This document shows positions 46,298 to 56,331 of a stretch of 64,000 nucleotides of DNA, piece by piece. The translations under genes and the position numbers were made by a program. Positions within the stretch are counted from its first letter, which is position 1. Every line of letters begins with the position of its first letter. Source of the DNA: Paraburkholderia franconis (GTDB taxonomy: Bacteria > Pseudomonadota > Gammaproteobacteria > Burkholderiales > Burkholderiaceae); contig NZ_WHNP01000010.1 of the NCBI RefSeq assembly GCF_009362735.1, positions 124,001 through 188,000 of the forward strand. The letters run 5' to 3'. The notes below the pieces were generated by a model that saw only the letters and a program-made list of their open reading frames with translations, was not told the DNA's origin and did not search any database.

Positions 46298-49200
46298 ATG
46301 GAAGCTCCTCACGCTTATGCGCCGCGGATCTACTTTGTTCATTCCCCCCTCGTCGGACGGCTGGATGCGTGGCTCGCGCAGTTCGAACATGCCGCCGCGC
46401 TCGGTTTCGATCATGTGCTGATCGGCGGGCTGTTTCAGCCGGGACAGGCCGGGCACGCGCAGATCGTCAGCGATCACGCGCGGCTGCATCCCGCTTTCGC
46501 CACCGATCAATCCGCGCCCGACGTGCTGCACCGTCTCGCCGAATCCGCGAGCCGGCATGGGCTGACATTGCTCGTCGATCTCGTGATCGATCGCGCGGCC
46601 GCCGACGGCCAGCTCTACCACCAGCATCGCGACTGGTTTCATCCGTTCGAGCCGGAGGAAGCGCGGCTCGATCCGCGTCACGCGCGCCACGAGGACAACG
46701 TCGCGTATGCGAACTTCAGCAACGAGCAGGCCGCCGCGCCGCTGATCGACTGGTGGGCGCATACGCTCGATGCGCTCGCGGAAACGGGCATCGGCGGCTT
46801 CCGTTTCGATTCGCCGCATCGCGTGCCCGCCTTCGCATGGCGGCGTCTCGAAGATGCCGTGCGCTCGTCGCAACATCCGTCGACGCGCTTTCTCGCGGCG
46901 ACGCCCGGACTCGCGCGCGCGGACATCGCGGCGCTCGAAGGCGTGGGCTTCGATGCCGTGTTTACGTCGTCGCGGTGGTGGGACTTTCGCGCGCCATGGC
47001 TCTTCGACGAGCACGCGGTGCTGATGCGCGTCGGTTCGCCCGTCGCGTTTCCCGAAGCGCCGTACGGCACGCGGCTCGCCGCCGACCTCTCGCACGTGCA
47101 CGATTCGGCCATCGTCGAGCGCGCGTACCGTCGCGCGCTGCTGACGGCGGCATCGACGGGCACCGGCTGGCTGATGCCGACGGGCTTCGAGTACGGCATC
47201 GCCGAGCCGATCTCGCACACGCTCGGCAACGCCGACGAATACGCGAGCAAGCGCGCTGCGGCGCGCTTCGATCTCTCCGAGCGCGTGCGCCACGCGAACG
47301 CCGTTTCCCGCGACACCTGGCCGCTACAGACGAACGGCGAGCTGTGCTCGCTGTCGAGCCCCGACACACACGCGACGATCCTGATGCGCGGCGATCAGCG
47401 CGATCTGCGCAACGCGGGCGAAGCCGTGCTGATCGCGATCAATCCCGAACTCGGCATGCCCGTGCACGTCGATCCCGCGCGCTTTCTCGACGGCGTGCCC
47501 GGCAGCTTCACACGCTTCGTGCCGCTCGGCACGGAGACGCGCAGCGCGCCGCAGCCGCTTGGCTCCTTCACGCTAGCGCCGGGCGCCTGCCGCCTGTTTC
47601 GCGCCGTCGCTGAAAAGCCTGTGCTGCTCGCGCCGCCCATCGACAAGAAGCACGACGACAAGACCTCCGGACACAAGAGCGTGCTGGACGCGATCGCGAC
47701 GTCGCGCGTGGCGATCGAAAGCGTGTCGCCCGCCGTCGATCATGGGCGCTTTCCGGCGAAGCGGATCGTCGGCGAACGCGTGCCCGTCACGGCGGCCGTA
47801 TTCGCGGAAGGCCACGACAAGATCGCGGCCGCCGTCATCTGGCGCGCCGCCGACGAAACAGCATGGCACGAAGTACCGATGACGCCCGCGCAGCCCGCCG
47901 GCAACGACATCTGGGAAGCGCGCGTTCCGCTCGAACGCATCGGGCGGCACGAGTTCACGGTGATCGCGTGGCGCGACGACTTCGCGTCGCTCGCCGATCA
48001 CATGCAGAAGAAGCTGAAGGCCGATCAACCCGTCGATCTCGAACTCGAAGAGGCGAAGCATCTGTTCGCGCTCGCGCTGGCCGAAGCGGAAACGGCCGAC
48101 GGCTCGCAGCCGCAGCAACTCGAAGAGATCACGAGGGAGTTCATGAAGGCCGATACAGGCGAACGGCTCGCGATCGTGCTCGCGCCGACGACGGCGCAGG
48201 CGTTCGCGGCCGCGCGTCACCGGCCGGGCCTGTCGCGCGATCCCATCGTTTATCGGATCGACGCCGAACGCGCGGAGGCGCGCTTCGGCAGCTGGTACGA
48301 GATCTTCCCGCGCTCGATGAGCGACGACGAGCATCGTCACGGCACGTTCGACGATGTGATCGCGAAGCTGCCGCGCATCCGCGACATGGGCTTCGACGTG
48401 CTCTACTTTCCGCCGATCCATCCGATCGGCCTCGCCAATCGCAAGGGGCGCAACAACACGCTGACGGCGAAGCCCGACGACGTCGGCAGCCCGTACGCGA
48501 TCGGCGGCGAAGCGGGCGGCCACGATGGTGTGCATCCGCAGCTCGGCACGCTCGACGATTTCAGGCGGATGCTCGCCGCCGCGCACGACGAGGGCCTCGA
48601 AATCGCGCTCGATTTCGCGATTCAATGCTCGCCCGATCACCCGTGGCTCAAGCGACATCCGACATGGTTCGCATGGCGTCCCGACGGCACGCTGCGCTAC
48701 GCGGAAAATCCGCCAAAGAAGTATCAGGACATCGTGAACCCGGACTTCTACGCGCGCGACGCGAAGCCCGATTTGTGGATCGCGCTGCGCGACGTGATCC
48801 TGTTCTGGATCGATGCGGGCGTGCGCATTTTCCGCGTCGACAATCCGCACACGAAGCCGTTCCCGTTCTGGGAATGGATGATCAACGACGTGCGCTCGCG
48901 TCATCCAGACGTGATCTTTCTCTCGGAAGCGTTCACGCGCCCGCGCGTGATGGCGCGGCTCGCGAAGCTCGGCTTCTCGCAGTCGTACACGTACTTCACG
49001 TGGCGCGAGTCGAAGCGCGACTTCACCGAGTATCTGACGGAGCTCACGCAGACCAATCTGCGCGAATTTTTCCGGCCGAATTTCTTCGTCAACACACCGG
49101 ACATCAACCCGCGTCACTTGCAGGCTCAGGGACGTCCGGGCTTTCTGATCCGCGCCGCGCTCGCGACGATGCTCTCGGGACTCTGGGGCGTCTATAGCGG

Positions 49201-49750
49201 CTTCGAGCTGTGCGAAGCGGCCGCGCTGCCGAACAGCGAAGAGTATCTGGACTCGGAGAAGTACCAGATCCGCGCGTGGGACTGGAACCGGCCCGGCAAC
49301 ATCGTCGGTGAGATCACGGAACTGAACCGTATCCGCCGCACGAATCCGGCGCTGCACACGCATCTGAATCTCACGTTTCTGCCCGCGCACAACGATCACA
49401 TCCTGTTCTTCGAAAAAGCCACCGAGGCGCGCGACAACGTGATCGTCGTCGCGATCAATCTCGATCCGTACAACGAACAGGGCGCCGATATCGAACTATC
49501 GTGGGCAACGTTCAACCGCTGGGGCCTGCACGATCACGCAGCCATCGACGTGATCGACCAGATGACGGGCGAGCGGTTTCAATGGCATGGCAGATGGCAA
49601 CACGTGCGGCTCAATCCCGGCTTGAGGCCCTTCGCGATCTGGCGCATTGCGCCGGCGGGCGGCCTGCCGCGCGATGAGGTTCCCGAAGACACAGAGCCGA
49701 CCGCCAACGACACACTGATCAACGAATTGCAGGTGCGATATGAAACGTGA
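46298..49750 (+). CDS. glgE: Maltose-1-phosphate maltosyltransferase GlgE with N-terminal GH13-like domain
   Basis: Adds maltosyl units from alpha-maltose-1-phosphate to alpha-1,4-glucan. At 1150 residues it is about 450 longer than stand-alone GlgE. The C-terminal part is a standard GlgE: nucleophile Asp848 in VRIFRVDNPHTKP and acid/base Glu877 in FLSEAFTRP. The first 440 residues look like a worn GH13 barrel: GIGGFRFDSPHRVP keeps the nucleophile-type Asp, but the acid Glu position reads FLAATPGL and the motif-I Asn-His is gone, so it is probably inactive and may bind glucan. Start at MEAPHAYAPRIYF (46298); a GTG 14 codons upstream lacks support. It overlaps treS by 11 bases. Confidence 0.95.
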   Translation: MEAPHAYAPRIYFVHSPLVGRLDAWLAQFEHAAALGFDHVLIGGLFQPGQAGHAQIVSDHARLHPAFATDQSAPDVLHRLAESASRHGLTLLVDLVIDRAAADGQLYHQHRDWFHPFEPEEARLDPRHARHEDNVAYANFSNEQAAAPLIDWWAHTLDALAETGIGGFRFDSPHRVPAFAWRRLEDAVRSSQHPSTRFLAATPGLARADIAALEGVGFDAVFTSSRWWDFRAPWLFDEHAVLMRVGSPVAFPEAPYGTRLAADLSHVHDSAIVERAYRRALLTAASTGTGWLMPTGFEYGIAEPISHTLGNADEYASKRAAARFDLSERVRHANAVSRDTWPLQTNGELCSLSSPDTHATILMRGDQRDLRNAGEAVLIAINPELGMPVHVDPARFLDGVPGSFTRFVPLGTETRSAPQPLGSFTLAPGACRLFRAVAEKPVLLAPPIDKKHDDKTSGHKSVLDAIATSRVAIESVSPAVDHGRFPAKRIVGERVPVTAAVFAEGHDKIAAAVIWRAADETAWHEVPMTPAQPAGNDIWEARVPLERIGRHEFTVIAWRDDFASLADHMQKKLKADQPVDLELEEAKHLFALALAEAETADGSQPQQLEEITREFMKADTGERLAIVLAPTTAQAFAAARHRPGLSRDPIVYRIDAERAEARFGSWYEIFPRSMSDDEHRHGTFDDVIAKLPRIRDMGFDVLYFPPIHPIGLANRKGRNNTLTAKPDDVGSPYAIGGEAGGHDGVHPQLGTLDDFRRMLAAAHDEGLEIALDFAIQCSPDHPWLKRHPTWFAWRPDGTLRYAENPPKKYQDIVNPDFYARDAKPDLWIALRDVILFWIDAGVRIFRVDNPHTKPFPFWEWMINDVRSRHPDVIFLSEAFTRPRVMARLAKLGFSQSYTYFTWRESKRDFTEYLTELTQTNLREFFRPNFFVNTPDINPRHLQAQGRPGFLIRAALATMLSGLWGVYSGFELCEAAALPNSEEYLDSEKYQIRAWDWNRPGNIVGEITELNRIRRTNPALHTHLNLTFLPAHNDHILFFEKATEARDNVIVVAINLDPYNEQGADIELSWATFNRWGLHDHAAIDVIDQMTGERFQWHGRWQHVRLNPGLRPFAIWRIAPAGGLPRDEVPEDTEPTANDTLINELQVRYET

Positions 49751-52700
49751 CGATCCCGCGGAAAGCACGTCGCAAGCGCATATCACCGATACGACGGCCG
49801 CCGTGCCCGAGAAACCTCGCAAGGCGCGCCGCGGCAAGGTCTCGATGCTCGCCGACGATCCGCTCTGGTACAAGGACGCGATCATCTACCAGGTGCACAT
49901 CAAGTCGTTCTTCGATGCGAACAACGACGGCGTGGGCGATTTCCCTGGTTTGATCGCGAAGCTCGACTACATCGCTGAACTGGGCGTGAGCGCAATCTGG
50001 CTGCTGCCGTTCTATCCGTCGCCGCGCCGCGACGACGGCTACGACATCGCCGATTACAGGAACGTGCACCCCGATTACGGCTCGATCGGCGACGTCAAGC
50101 GCTTCATTCAGGAAGCGCACGCGCGCGGCCTGCGCGTAATCACCGAGCTCGTCATCAACCACACGTCCGACCAGCATCCGTGGTTCCAGCGCGCGCGCCG
50201 CGCGAAGCCCGGCTCGAATCATCGCAACTACTACGTGTGGTCCGACACGGACAAGAAATACGAAGAGACGCGCATCATCTTCATCGACGCGGAGCCGTCG
50301 AACTGGACACACGATCCCGTCGCGGGCCAGTACTACTGGCATCGCTTCTATTCGCACCAGCCCGACCTGAACTTCGACAATCCCGCCGTGATGCGGGAAG
50401 TGCTGCAGGTGATGCGCTTCTGGCTCGACATGGGCATCGACGGTCTGCGGCTTGATGCCGTGCCGTATCTCGTCGAGCGCGAAGGCACCAACAACGAGAA
50501 TCTGCCGGAGACACACGCGGTCCTGAAGAAGATCCGCGCGACCATCGACGCCGAGTACCCGAACCGTATGCTGCTCGCCGAAGCGAACCAGTGGCCGGAA
50601 GACGTGCAGGAATACTTCGGCGACGAAGACGAATGCCATATGGCGTTCCACTTCCCGCTGATGCCGCGCATCTACATGTCGATTGCGAGCGAGGACCGCT
50701 TCCCGATCACCGACATCATGAAACAAACGCCGGATCTCGCCGAAACGAACCAGTGGGCGATCTTCCTGCGCAATCACGATGAACTCACGCTCGAAATGGT
50801 CACGGACTCCGAGCGCGACTACTTGTGGAACACGTACGCGAGCGACCGGCGCGCGCGGCTGAACCTCGGCATCCGCCGCCGGCTCGCGCCGCTGATGGAG
50901 CGCGATCGCCGTCGCATCGAACTGATCAATTCGCTGCTGCTGTCGATGCCGGGCACGCCCGTCATCTATTACGGCGACGAGCTCGGCATGGGCGACAACA
51001 TCCACCTGGGCGACCGCGACGGCGTGCGCACGCCGATGCAATGGTCGTCCGACAGAAACGGCGGCTTCTCGCGCGCCGACCCCGAACAGCTCGTGCTGCC
51101 ACCCGTGATGGGCGCGCTGTATGGATTCGATGCCGTCAACGTCGAAGCGCAGAGCCGCGATCCGCATTCGCTGCTCAACTGGACGCGCCGCATGCTTTCG
51201 ACGCGCCGCTCGAAGCACACGTTCGGACGCGGCACGATCCGCTTCCTGAAGCCGAGCAACCGCAAGATTCTCGCGTATCTGCGCGAGCTGCCCGGCGAGC
51301 CGCCCATTCTGTGCGTCGCGAACCTGTCGCGCGCGCCGCAAGCCGTCGAGCTCGACCTGTCCGAATTCAACGGCGCGGTGCCCATCGAAATGACGGCGGA
51401 CTCCGTGTTCCCCGCGATCGGGCAACTGACCTATCTGCTGACGTTCCCGCCGTACGGCTTTCTGTGGTTCCTTCTTTGCGAAGACGGAGGCCGCCCGACA
51501 TGGAGCCAGGCGCCGTCCGAACCGCTGCCCGACTTCGTGACCATCGTGATTCGCGAAGGGCAAACGGGCCCGACACCCGAGAACGTGCGGCTGCTCGAAT
51601 CGGAAGTGCTGCCGTCTTGGCTCGGGCGGCGGCGCTGGTTTGCATCGAAGGATCAGAAGATGCATGCGGTGCGGCTCGCCGCGCTCACGACGATTCCCGA
51701 AGCGGGCTTTGCGTTCACGGAACTCGAAGCGGATGTCGGCAAGCACACCGAGCGTTACGTGCTGCCGATCGCAATCACATGGGGCGCCGACACGACGACA
51801 CCGCTCTTCATGCAACTGGCGCTTGCGCGCGTGCGGCGCGGCCGCACTGTCGGCCATCTGACGGATGCGTTTTCGCTGCCGCAATTCGCGTATGGCGTGC
51901 TGCGCAAGCTGCGCGAGCGCGCCGCCGTGCCGACCGTGCAGAAGAGCACGATCCACTTCATGCCGACCGACCGTTTCGCCGAACTCGATCTCAGCGACCA
52001 GCCCGAAATCCGCTGGCTCGCCGCCGAGCAAAGCAACAGCTCGCTCGTGATCGCCGACAAGATCGTGCTCAAGCTCGTGCGGCGTCTGTTGAAGGGCACG
52101 CATCCCGAAGCGGAGATGAGCCGCTATCTGACGCAGCTCGGCTATGCGAACACGGCGCCGCTGTACGGCGAAGTCGTGCGCATCGATCCCGAGGACGTGC
52201 CGCATACGCTGTGCATCCTGCAAGGCTTCGTCGAAAACCAGGGCGATGCATGGAACTGGGCGCTCGACACGCTGCGCCGTTCCGTCGACGAGCTCGCGCT
52301 CGCCGTCGAAAGCGGCGATGCGAATCAGGCGAACCAGGACCGCGTGAACGAGGAAGAGGCGATCGAAGGCTACGCGTCGTATATGGGCATCATCGGCAAG
52401 CGCCTGGGCGAACTGCACGTCGCGCTCGCGACGCCTTCCGACAATGCCGCGTTCGCGCCCGAACCCGCCGATCCGGGCCACGTGCAGGCGTGGATCGACG
52501 GCACGCAGACGATGCTCGCGACCGCGCTCGAATTGCTCGAGAAGAACGTCGAGCATCTGACGGAAGACGGCGCGCTGCTCGGGCGCAGCATTCTCGATCG
52601 CAAGGACAAGCTGGTCGAAGCCGTCGCGAACCTCGTGAAGCCCGACGCGCATGCGCTGCGCACGCGCATTCACGGCGACTTCCATCTGGGCCAGGTGCTC

Positions 52701-53195
52701 GTGTCGCAAGGCGACGCGTTTCTGATCGACTTCGAGGGCGAGCCCGCGCGCGAACTCGAAGAGCGCCGTGCGAAGTCGAGCCCGTTGCGCGATGTGGCGG
52801 GTCTGCTGCGTTCGCTGTCGTATGCGAGCGCCGCCGCGCAATCGTCGACGGAAGCCGCGCCGCAAATCACGGCCGACCGCAAGCGTGCCCTCTTCGACCG
52901 CTTCCGCCAGGCCGCCGCCGAAGCGTTCCTCGACGAGTACCGTGCCGCGACGGAAGCTGCATCGCAGCCGCTCGTCGCGCCGGAGCACGAACAGGCGCTG
53001 CTCGATCTGTTCCTGATCGAGAAAGCCGCCTACGAAATCCGCTATGAAGCAGCCAACCGGCCCGCGTGGCTCAGCTTGCCGGTGCGCGGGCTCGCGGCGC
53101 TGACGAGCCGCCTGCTCGGCGACACGGGCGCGCCGCCGGAGCCGCCCGCTGACGACTCCGCGCCTCCCGCCGCATCGGAGGGTGACTATGAGTGA
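49740..53195 (+). CDS. treS: Trehalose synthase fused to maltokinase (TreS-Mak)
   Basis: Two enzymes in one 1151-residue chain. Residues about 35-560 are TreS (GH13), interconverting trehalose and maltose: nucleophile Asp239 in [10 protein letters not shown], acid/base Glu281 in [11 protein letters not shown], and [10 protein letters not shown]. Residues about 600-1110 are a maltokinase (Pep2/Mak) that phosphorylates maltose with [15 protein letters not shown] and [19 protein letters not shown]. The product feeds GlgE directly. Start overlaps glgE and the stop overlaps glgB by 8 bases, so the three are co-translated. Confidence 0.97.
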   Translation: MKRDDPAESTSQAHITDTTAAVPEKPRKARRGKVSMLADDPLWYKDAIIYQVHIKSFFDANNDGVGDFPGLIAKLDYIAELGVSAIWLLPFYPSPRRDDGYDIADYRNVHPDYGSIGDVKRFIQEAHARGLRVITELVINHTSDQHPWFQRARRAKPGSNHRNYYVWSDTDKKYEETRIIFIDAEPSNWTHDPVAGQYYWHRFYSHQPDLNFDNPAVMREVLQVMRFWLDMGIDGLRLDAVPYLVEREGTNNENLPETHAVLKKIRATIDAEYPNRMLLAEANQWPEDVQEYFGDEDECHMAFHFPLMPRIYMSIASEDRFPITDIMKQTPDLAETNQWAIFLRNHDELTLEMVTDSERDYLWNTYASDRRARLNLGIRRRLAPLMERDRRRIELINSLLLSMPGTPVIYYGDELGMGDNIHLGDRDGVRTPMQWSSDRNGGFSRADPEQLVLPPVMGALYGFDAVNVEAQSRDPHSLLNWTRRMLSTRRSKHTFGRGTIRFLKPSNRKILAYLRELPGEPPILCVANLSRAPQAVELDLSEFNGAVPIEMTADSVFPAIGQLTYLLTFPPYGFLWFLLCEDGGRPTWSQAPSEPLPDFVTIVIREGQTGPTPENVRLLESEVLPSWLGRRRWFASKDQKMHAVRLAALTTIPEAGFAFTELEADVGKHTERYVLPIAITWGADTTTPLFMQLALARVRRGRTVGHLTDAFSLPQFAYGVLRKLRERAAVPTVQKSTIHFMPTDRFAELDLSDQPEIRWLAAEQSNSSLVIADKIVLKLVRRLLKGTHPEAEMSRYLTQLGYANTAPLYGEVVRIDPEDVPHTLCILQGFVENQGDAWNWALDTLRRSVDELALAVESGDANQANQDRVNEEEAIEGYASYMGIIGKRLGELHVALATPSDNAAFAPEPADPGHVQAWIDGTQTMLATALELLEKNVEHLTEDGALLGRSILDRKDKLVEAVANLVKPDAHALRTRIHGDFHLGQVLVSQGDAFLIDFEGEPARELEERRAKSSPLRDVAGLLRSLSYASAAAQSSTEAAPQITADRKRALFDRFRQAAAEAFLDEYRAATEAASQPLVAPEHEQALLDLFLIEKAAYEIRYEAANRPAWLSLPVRGLAALTSRLLGDTGAPPEPPADDSAPPAASEGDYE

Positions 53196-55413
53196 GCAAC
53201 ACGACGTTCAGCTTGAAGCGGCCGGTCTGCATCGTGTGGACCTGGATGCGCTCGTCGATGCGCGCCATCACGATCCGTTCTCGCAGCTCGGCATGCATCA
53301 CACGAGCGCCGGTCCCGTCGTGCGCGTGATGCAGCCGAACGCGGCGCGCGTGTCGGTGATCGCGCGCGACGACGGCAGACTGCTCGGCGAACTGGAGCCG
53401 CTGCATCCGGGCGGCCTGTTCGCGGGCCCTGTCAGCGAGGCCGTGCCGTATCGCTTGCGGATCGACTGGCATGGTCCCGTTCAGGAAATCGAGGACACGT
53501 ATTCGTTCGGCCCCGTGCTCGGCGACGAGCCGTTGCAGCGCGTCGCGTGGGGCGATCCGTATGCAGTGCTCGAATGCCTCGGCTCGCGGCCTTACACGAT
53601 GGACGGCGTGCCGGGCGTGCGCTTTGCCGTGTGGGCGCCGAATGCGCGGCGCGTCTCCGTGGTGGGCGACTTCAACGCGTGGGACGGCCGCCGGCATCCG
53701 ATGCGGATGCGGCATCAGGCGGGCGTGTGGGAACTGTTCGTGCCGCGTATCGGCGCGGGCACGCGCTACAAGTACGAGATGCTGACGCGCGACGGCCATC
53801 CGTTGCCGCTGAAGGCCGACCCTTGCGCGATGCAAACGGAGAAGCCGCCCGCGACGGCCTCCGTGGTTGCGCATGTCGATGACGTCGAGCGCTTTGCGTG
53901 GACGGACGGCGACTGGATGCAGACGCGCGCGGCGAAGCAGACGGTGCAATCCGCGATCTCGATCTACGAGGTGCATGCGGAGTCGTGGCTGCGTATCGCG
54001 GAGGAAGGGCATCGCGGGCTCGACTGGTCCGAGCTTGCGGACCGTCTGATTCCATACGCGAAGGAGATGGGTTTCACGCATATCGAGTTCATGCCGATCG
54101 CCGAGCATCCGTTCGGCGGATCGTGGGGGTATCAGCCGTTGTCGCAATTCGCGCCGTCGGCGCGCTTCGGCACGCCGGAGCAGTTCGCGGGCTTCGTGAA
54201 CCGCGCGCACGAAGCGGGGCTCGGCGTGATACTCGACTGGGTGCCCGCGCACTTTCCGAATGATTCACATGGGCTCGTGCAATTCGACGGCACCCCGCTC
54301 TACGAGCACGCCGATCCACGCGAGGGCTATCACCAGGACTGGAACACGATGATCTACAACCTCGGACGCAACGAGGTCAGCGCGTTCCTGATCGCATCGG
54401 CGCTTGCGTGGCTCAAGCGTTATCACGTCGACGGATTGCGCGTCGACGCCGTGGCATCGATGCTGTATCGCGACTACTCGCGCGCAGCGGGCGAATGGGT
54501 GCCGAATATCTATGGCGGCCGCGAGAACCTCGAATCGATTGCGTTCCTGAAGCGGCTGAATCATGAAGTGCAGCATATGCCGGACGTGCATGGCGCGATC
54601 ACGATTGCGGAGGAGTCGACGGCATGGCCTGGCGTGACGGCGCGCACGGAGGACGGAGGACTCGGCTTCCAGTTCAAATGGAACATGGGGTGGATGCACG
54701 ACACGCTGCACTACATGCATGAGGACCCGATCAATCGCCGATGGCATCACCACAACATGACGTTCGCAATGGTGTATGCGTACTCGGAGAAATTCGTGCT
54801 GCCGCTCTCGCATGACGAGGTCGTGCATGGCAAGGGATCGTTGCTCGGCAAGATGCCTGGCGACCGGTGGCAGAAGTTTGCGAATCTGCGAGCGTACTTC
54901 GCGTTCATGTGGACGCATCCTGGCAAGAAGCTAATGTTCATGGGCGGCGAGTTCGGTCAGATGGCCGAATTCGATCACGACGGCTCGCCGCATTGGCATC
55001 TGCTCGACGACGACTTGCACCATGGCGTGCAAAGGCTCGTGCGTGATCTGAACCGTCTGTATCGCGAGGAGCCTGCGTTGCATCGGCTCGATTCGGAGCC
55101 TGGCGGGTTCGAGTGGATCGTCGGCGACGACACGGGGAATTCTGTGTTTGCGTGGCGGCGCGTGGATGGCGCGGGGCGCGAGCTCATCACCGTTTGCAAC
55201 TTCACGCCGGTGCCGCGACAGGGATATCGGGTTGGCATGCCGCGTCCGGGGCGTTGGGTCGAAGTCGTGAATACCGATGCGGGTGTTTATGGCGGGTCGA
55301 ATGTGGGGAATGCCGGTGTGATCTATACGGAAGAGGTGGCGGCGCATGGACGGCCGCAGTCGGCTTCGTTGATCTTGCCGCCGTTGGGGACGGTAGTACT
55401 CCGGGCGGATTAA
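53188..55413 (+). CDS. glgB: 1,4-alpha-glucan branching enzyme
   Basis: Makes the alpha-1,6 branches in the glucan built by GlgE. The 741-residue GH13 protein has an N-terminal CBM48 ([23 protein letters not shown]), nucleophile Asp420 in [11 protein letters not shown], acid/base Glu475 in [11 protein letters not shown] and [11 protein letters not shown]. Start ATG at 53188 inside the end of treS. It is followed by a long non-coding inverted-repeat element, so glgX probably has its own expression signals. Confidence 0.97.
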   Translation: MSEQHDVQLEAAGLHRVDLDALVDARHHDPFSQLGMHHTSAGPVVRVMQPNAARVSVIARDDGRLLGELEPLHPGGLFAGPVSEAVPYRLRIDWHGPVQEIEDTYSFGPVLGDEPLQRVAWGDPYAVLECLGSRPYTMDGVPGVRFAVWAPNARRVSVVGDFNAWDGRRHPMRMRHQAGVWELFVPRIGAGTRYKYEMLTRDGHPLPLKADPCAMQTEKPPATASVVAHVDDVERFAWTDGDWMQTRAAKQTVQSAISIYEVHAESWLRIAEEGHRGLDWSELADRLIPYAKEMGFTHIEFMPIAEHPFGGSWGYQPLSQFAPSARFGTPEQFAGFVNRAHEAGLGVILDWVPAHFPNDSHGLVQFDGTPLYEHADPREGYHQDWNTMIYNLGRNEVSAFLIASALAWLKRYHVDGLRVDAVASMLYRDYSRAAGEWVPNIYGGRENLESIAFLKRLNHEVQHMPDVHGAITIAEESTAWPGVTARTEDGGLGFQFKWNMGWMHDTLHYMHEDPINRRWHHHNMTFAMVYAYSEKFVLPLSHDEVVHGKGSLLGKMPGDRWQKFANLRAYFAFMWTHPGKKLMFMGGEFGQMAEFDHDGSPHWHLLDDDLHHGVQRLVRDLNRLYREEPALHRLDSEPGGFEWIVGDDTGNSVFAWRRVDGAGRELITVCNFTPVPRQGYRVGMPRPGRWVEVVNTDAGVYGGSNVGNAGVIYTEEVAAHGRPQSASLILPPLGTVVLRAD

Positions 55414-55435
55414 TTATTCTCTGCGAGGCTGTTTG

Positions 55436-56290
55436 GGTTTTTGGCTTGCCGTTGCTTTGCCCTTAACGCGGGCGTCTGCGATTTTTTTGGTTTGCCTTGC
55501 ACTTTGCGGGCATCCGCGATGCATTGGTTTGCTTTGCACTTCGCGGGCATCCGCGATGCGCCTCGCGGCGCGGGCGTTGCCCCTGTGCGGGGCGGCACTC
55601 ACTTTCTTTGCCGCCGCAAAGAAAGTAAGCAAAGAAAGCGGGCTCACACCGCCAGTGCTTGACGTTTACCCACGGGCTCTCAACGGCCCCGTGCTTCACA
55701 CCGCAATGTGCTCGCTGATGTTCGTTGCCAACGCGCTACTTGAACGCCTCACCCGCTTCATGCGCGTGTGGCACAGCTAAGGGCATCGAACGTTTCAGCG
55801 GCGCATCTCGGTAGTGAATATGGGTTGCTGTGCCGCACAGGACGCCGCCCGCACTTGTAGCGCATTGAGTAACGAGGGGTGTCCTGTGTGGTGCGAATGC
55901 CTACACACAGTTTGCCGCAAAGGGGCCGGGGATATTCGATGTCGCGGGCCGCAATTCGGGTACTCGATGCAGGTGAGGCGCTTGGTAGTGCGTTGGCAAC
56001 GAACATGGGCCAATACGCTGCCGTGTGAACGATGGGGACGTTGAGGGCCCGTGGGTAACAAATAGCACTAGCGGTGTAAGCGGCTTTCTTTTGCCTACTT
56101 TTCTTTGCCGCTGCAAAGAAAAGTAGGTGCCGCCCCGCACAGGGGCAACGCCCGCGCCGCGAGGCGCATTGCGGATGCCCGCGATAAGGGCAAGGCAACG
56201 AACGCATACGCGGATGCCCGCGAAGAGCAAAGCGAACCCAAAAAAATCGCAGACGCCCGCGATAAGGGCAAAACAGCAGTCGCAGACAAA
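55436..56290. repeat. Large imperfect inverted-repeat element between glgB and glgX
   Basis: A left arm (about 55440-55760) returns in reverse complement at about 55965-56290. Shared blocks include ATGTTCGTTGCCAACGC, CGCCTCGCGGCGCGGGCG and GCCCCTGTGCGGGGCGGC. Each arm has a strong hairpin: ACTTTCTTTGC/GCAAAGAAAGT (55601-55626) on the left and, longer, CCTACTTTTCTTTGC with its complement (56094-56127) on the right. Each outer end carries short direct repeats of CGGATGCCCGCGA type. The middle has further inverted pairs (GTGTGGCACAGC/GCTGTGCCGCAC). It is more AT-rich than the genes around it; open frames inside look like artefacts. No transposase is seen. Confidence 0.82.
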
Positions 56291-56331
56291 GTGAAATACG
56301 CAACAGCAGTCGCAGACAAAAAAGGAAAACC

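Noticed and set aside
49719..52988. A 1089-codon minus-strand frame opposite treS
   Set aside because: Shadow of TreS-Mak; Arg/Val/His-rich and without motifs.
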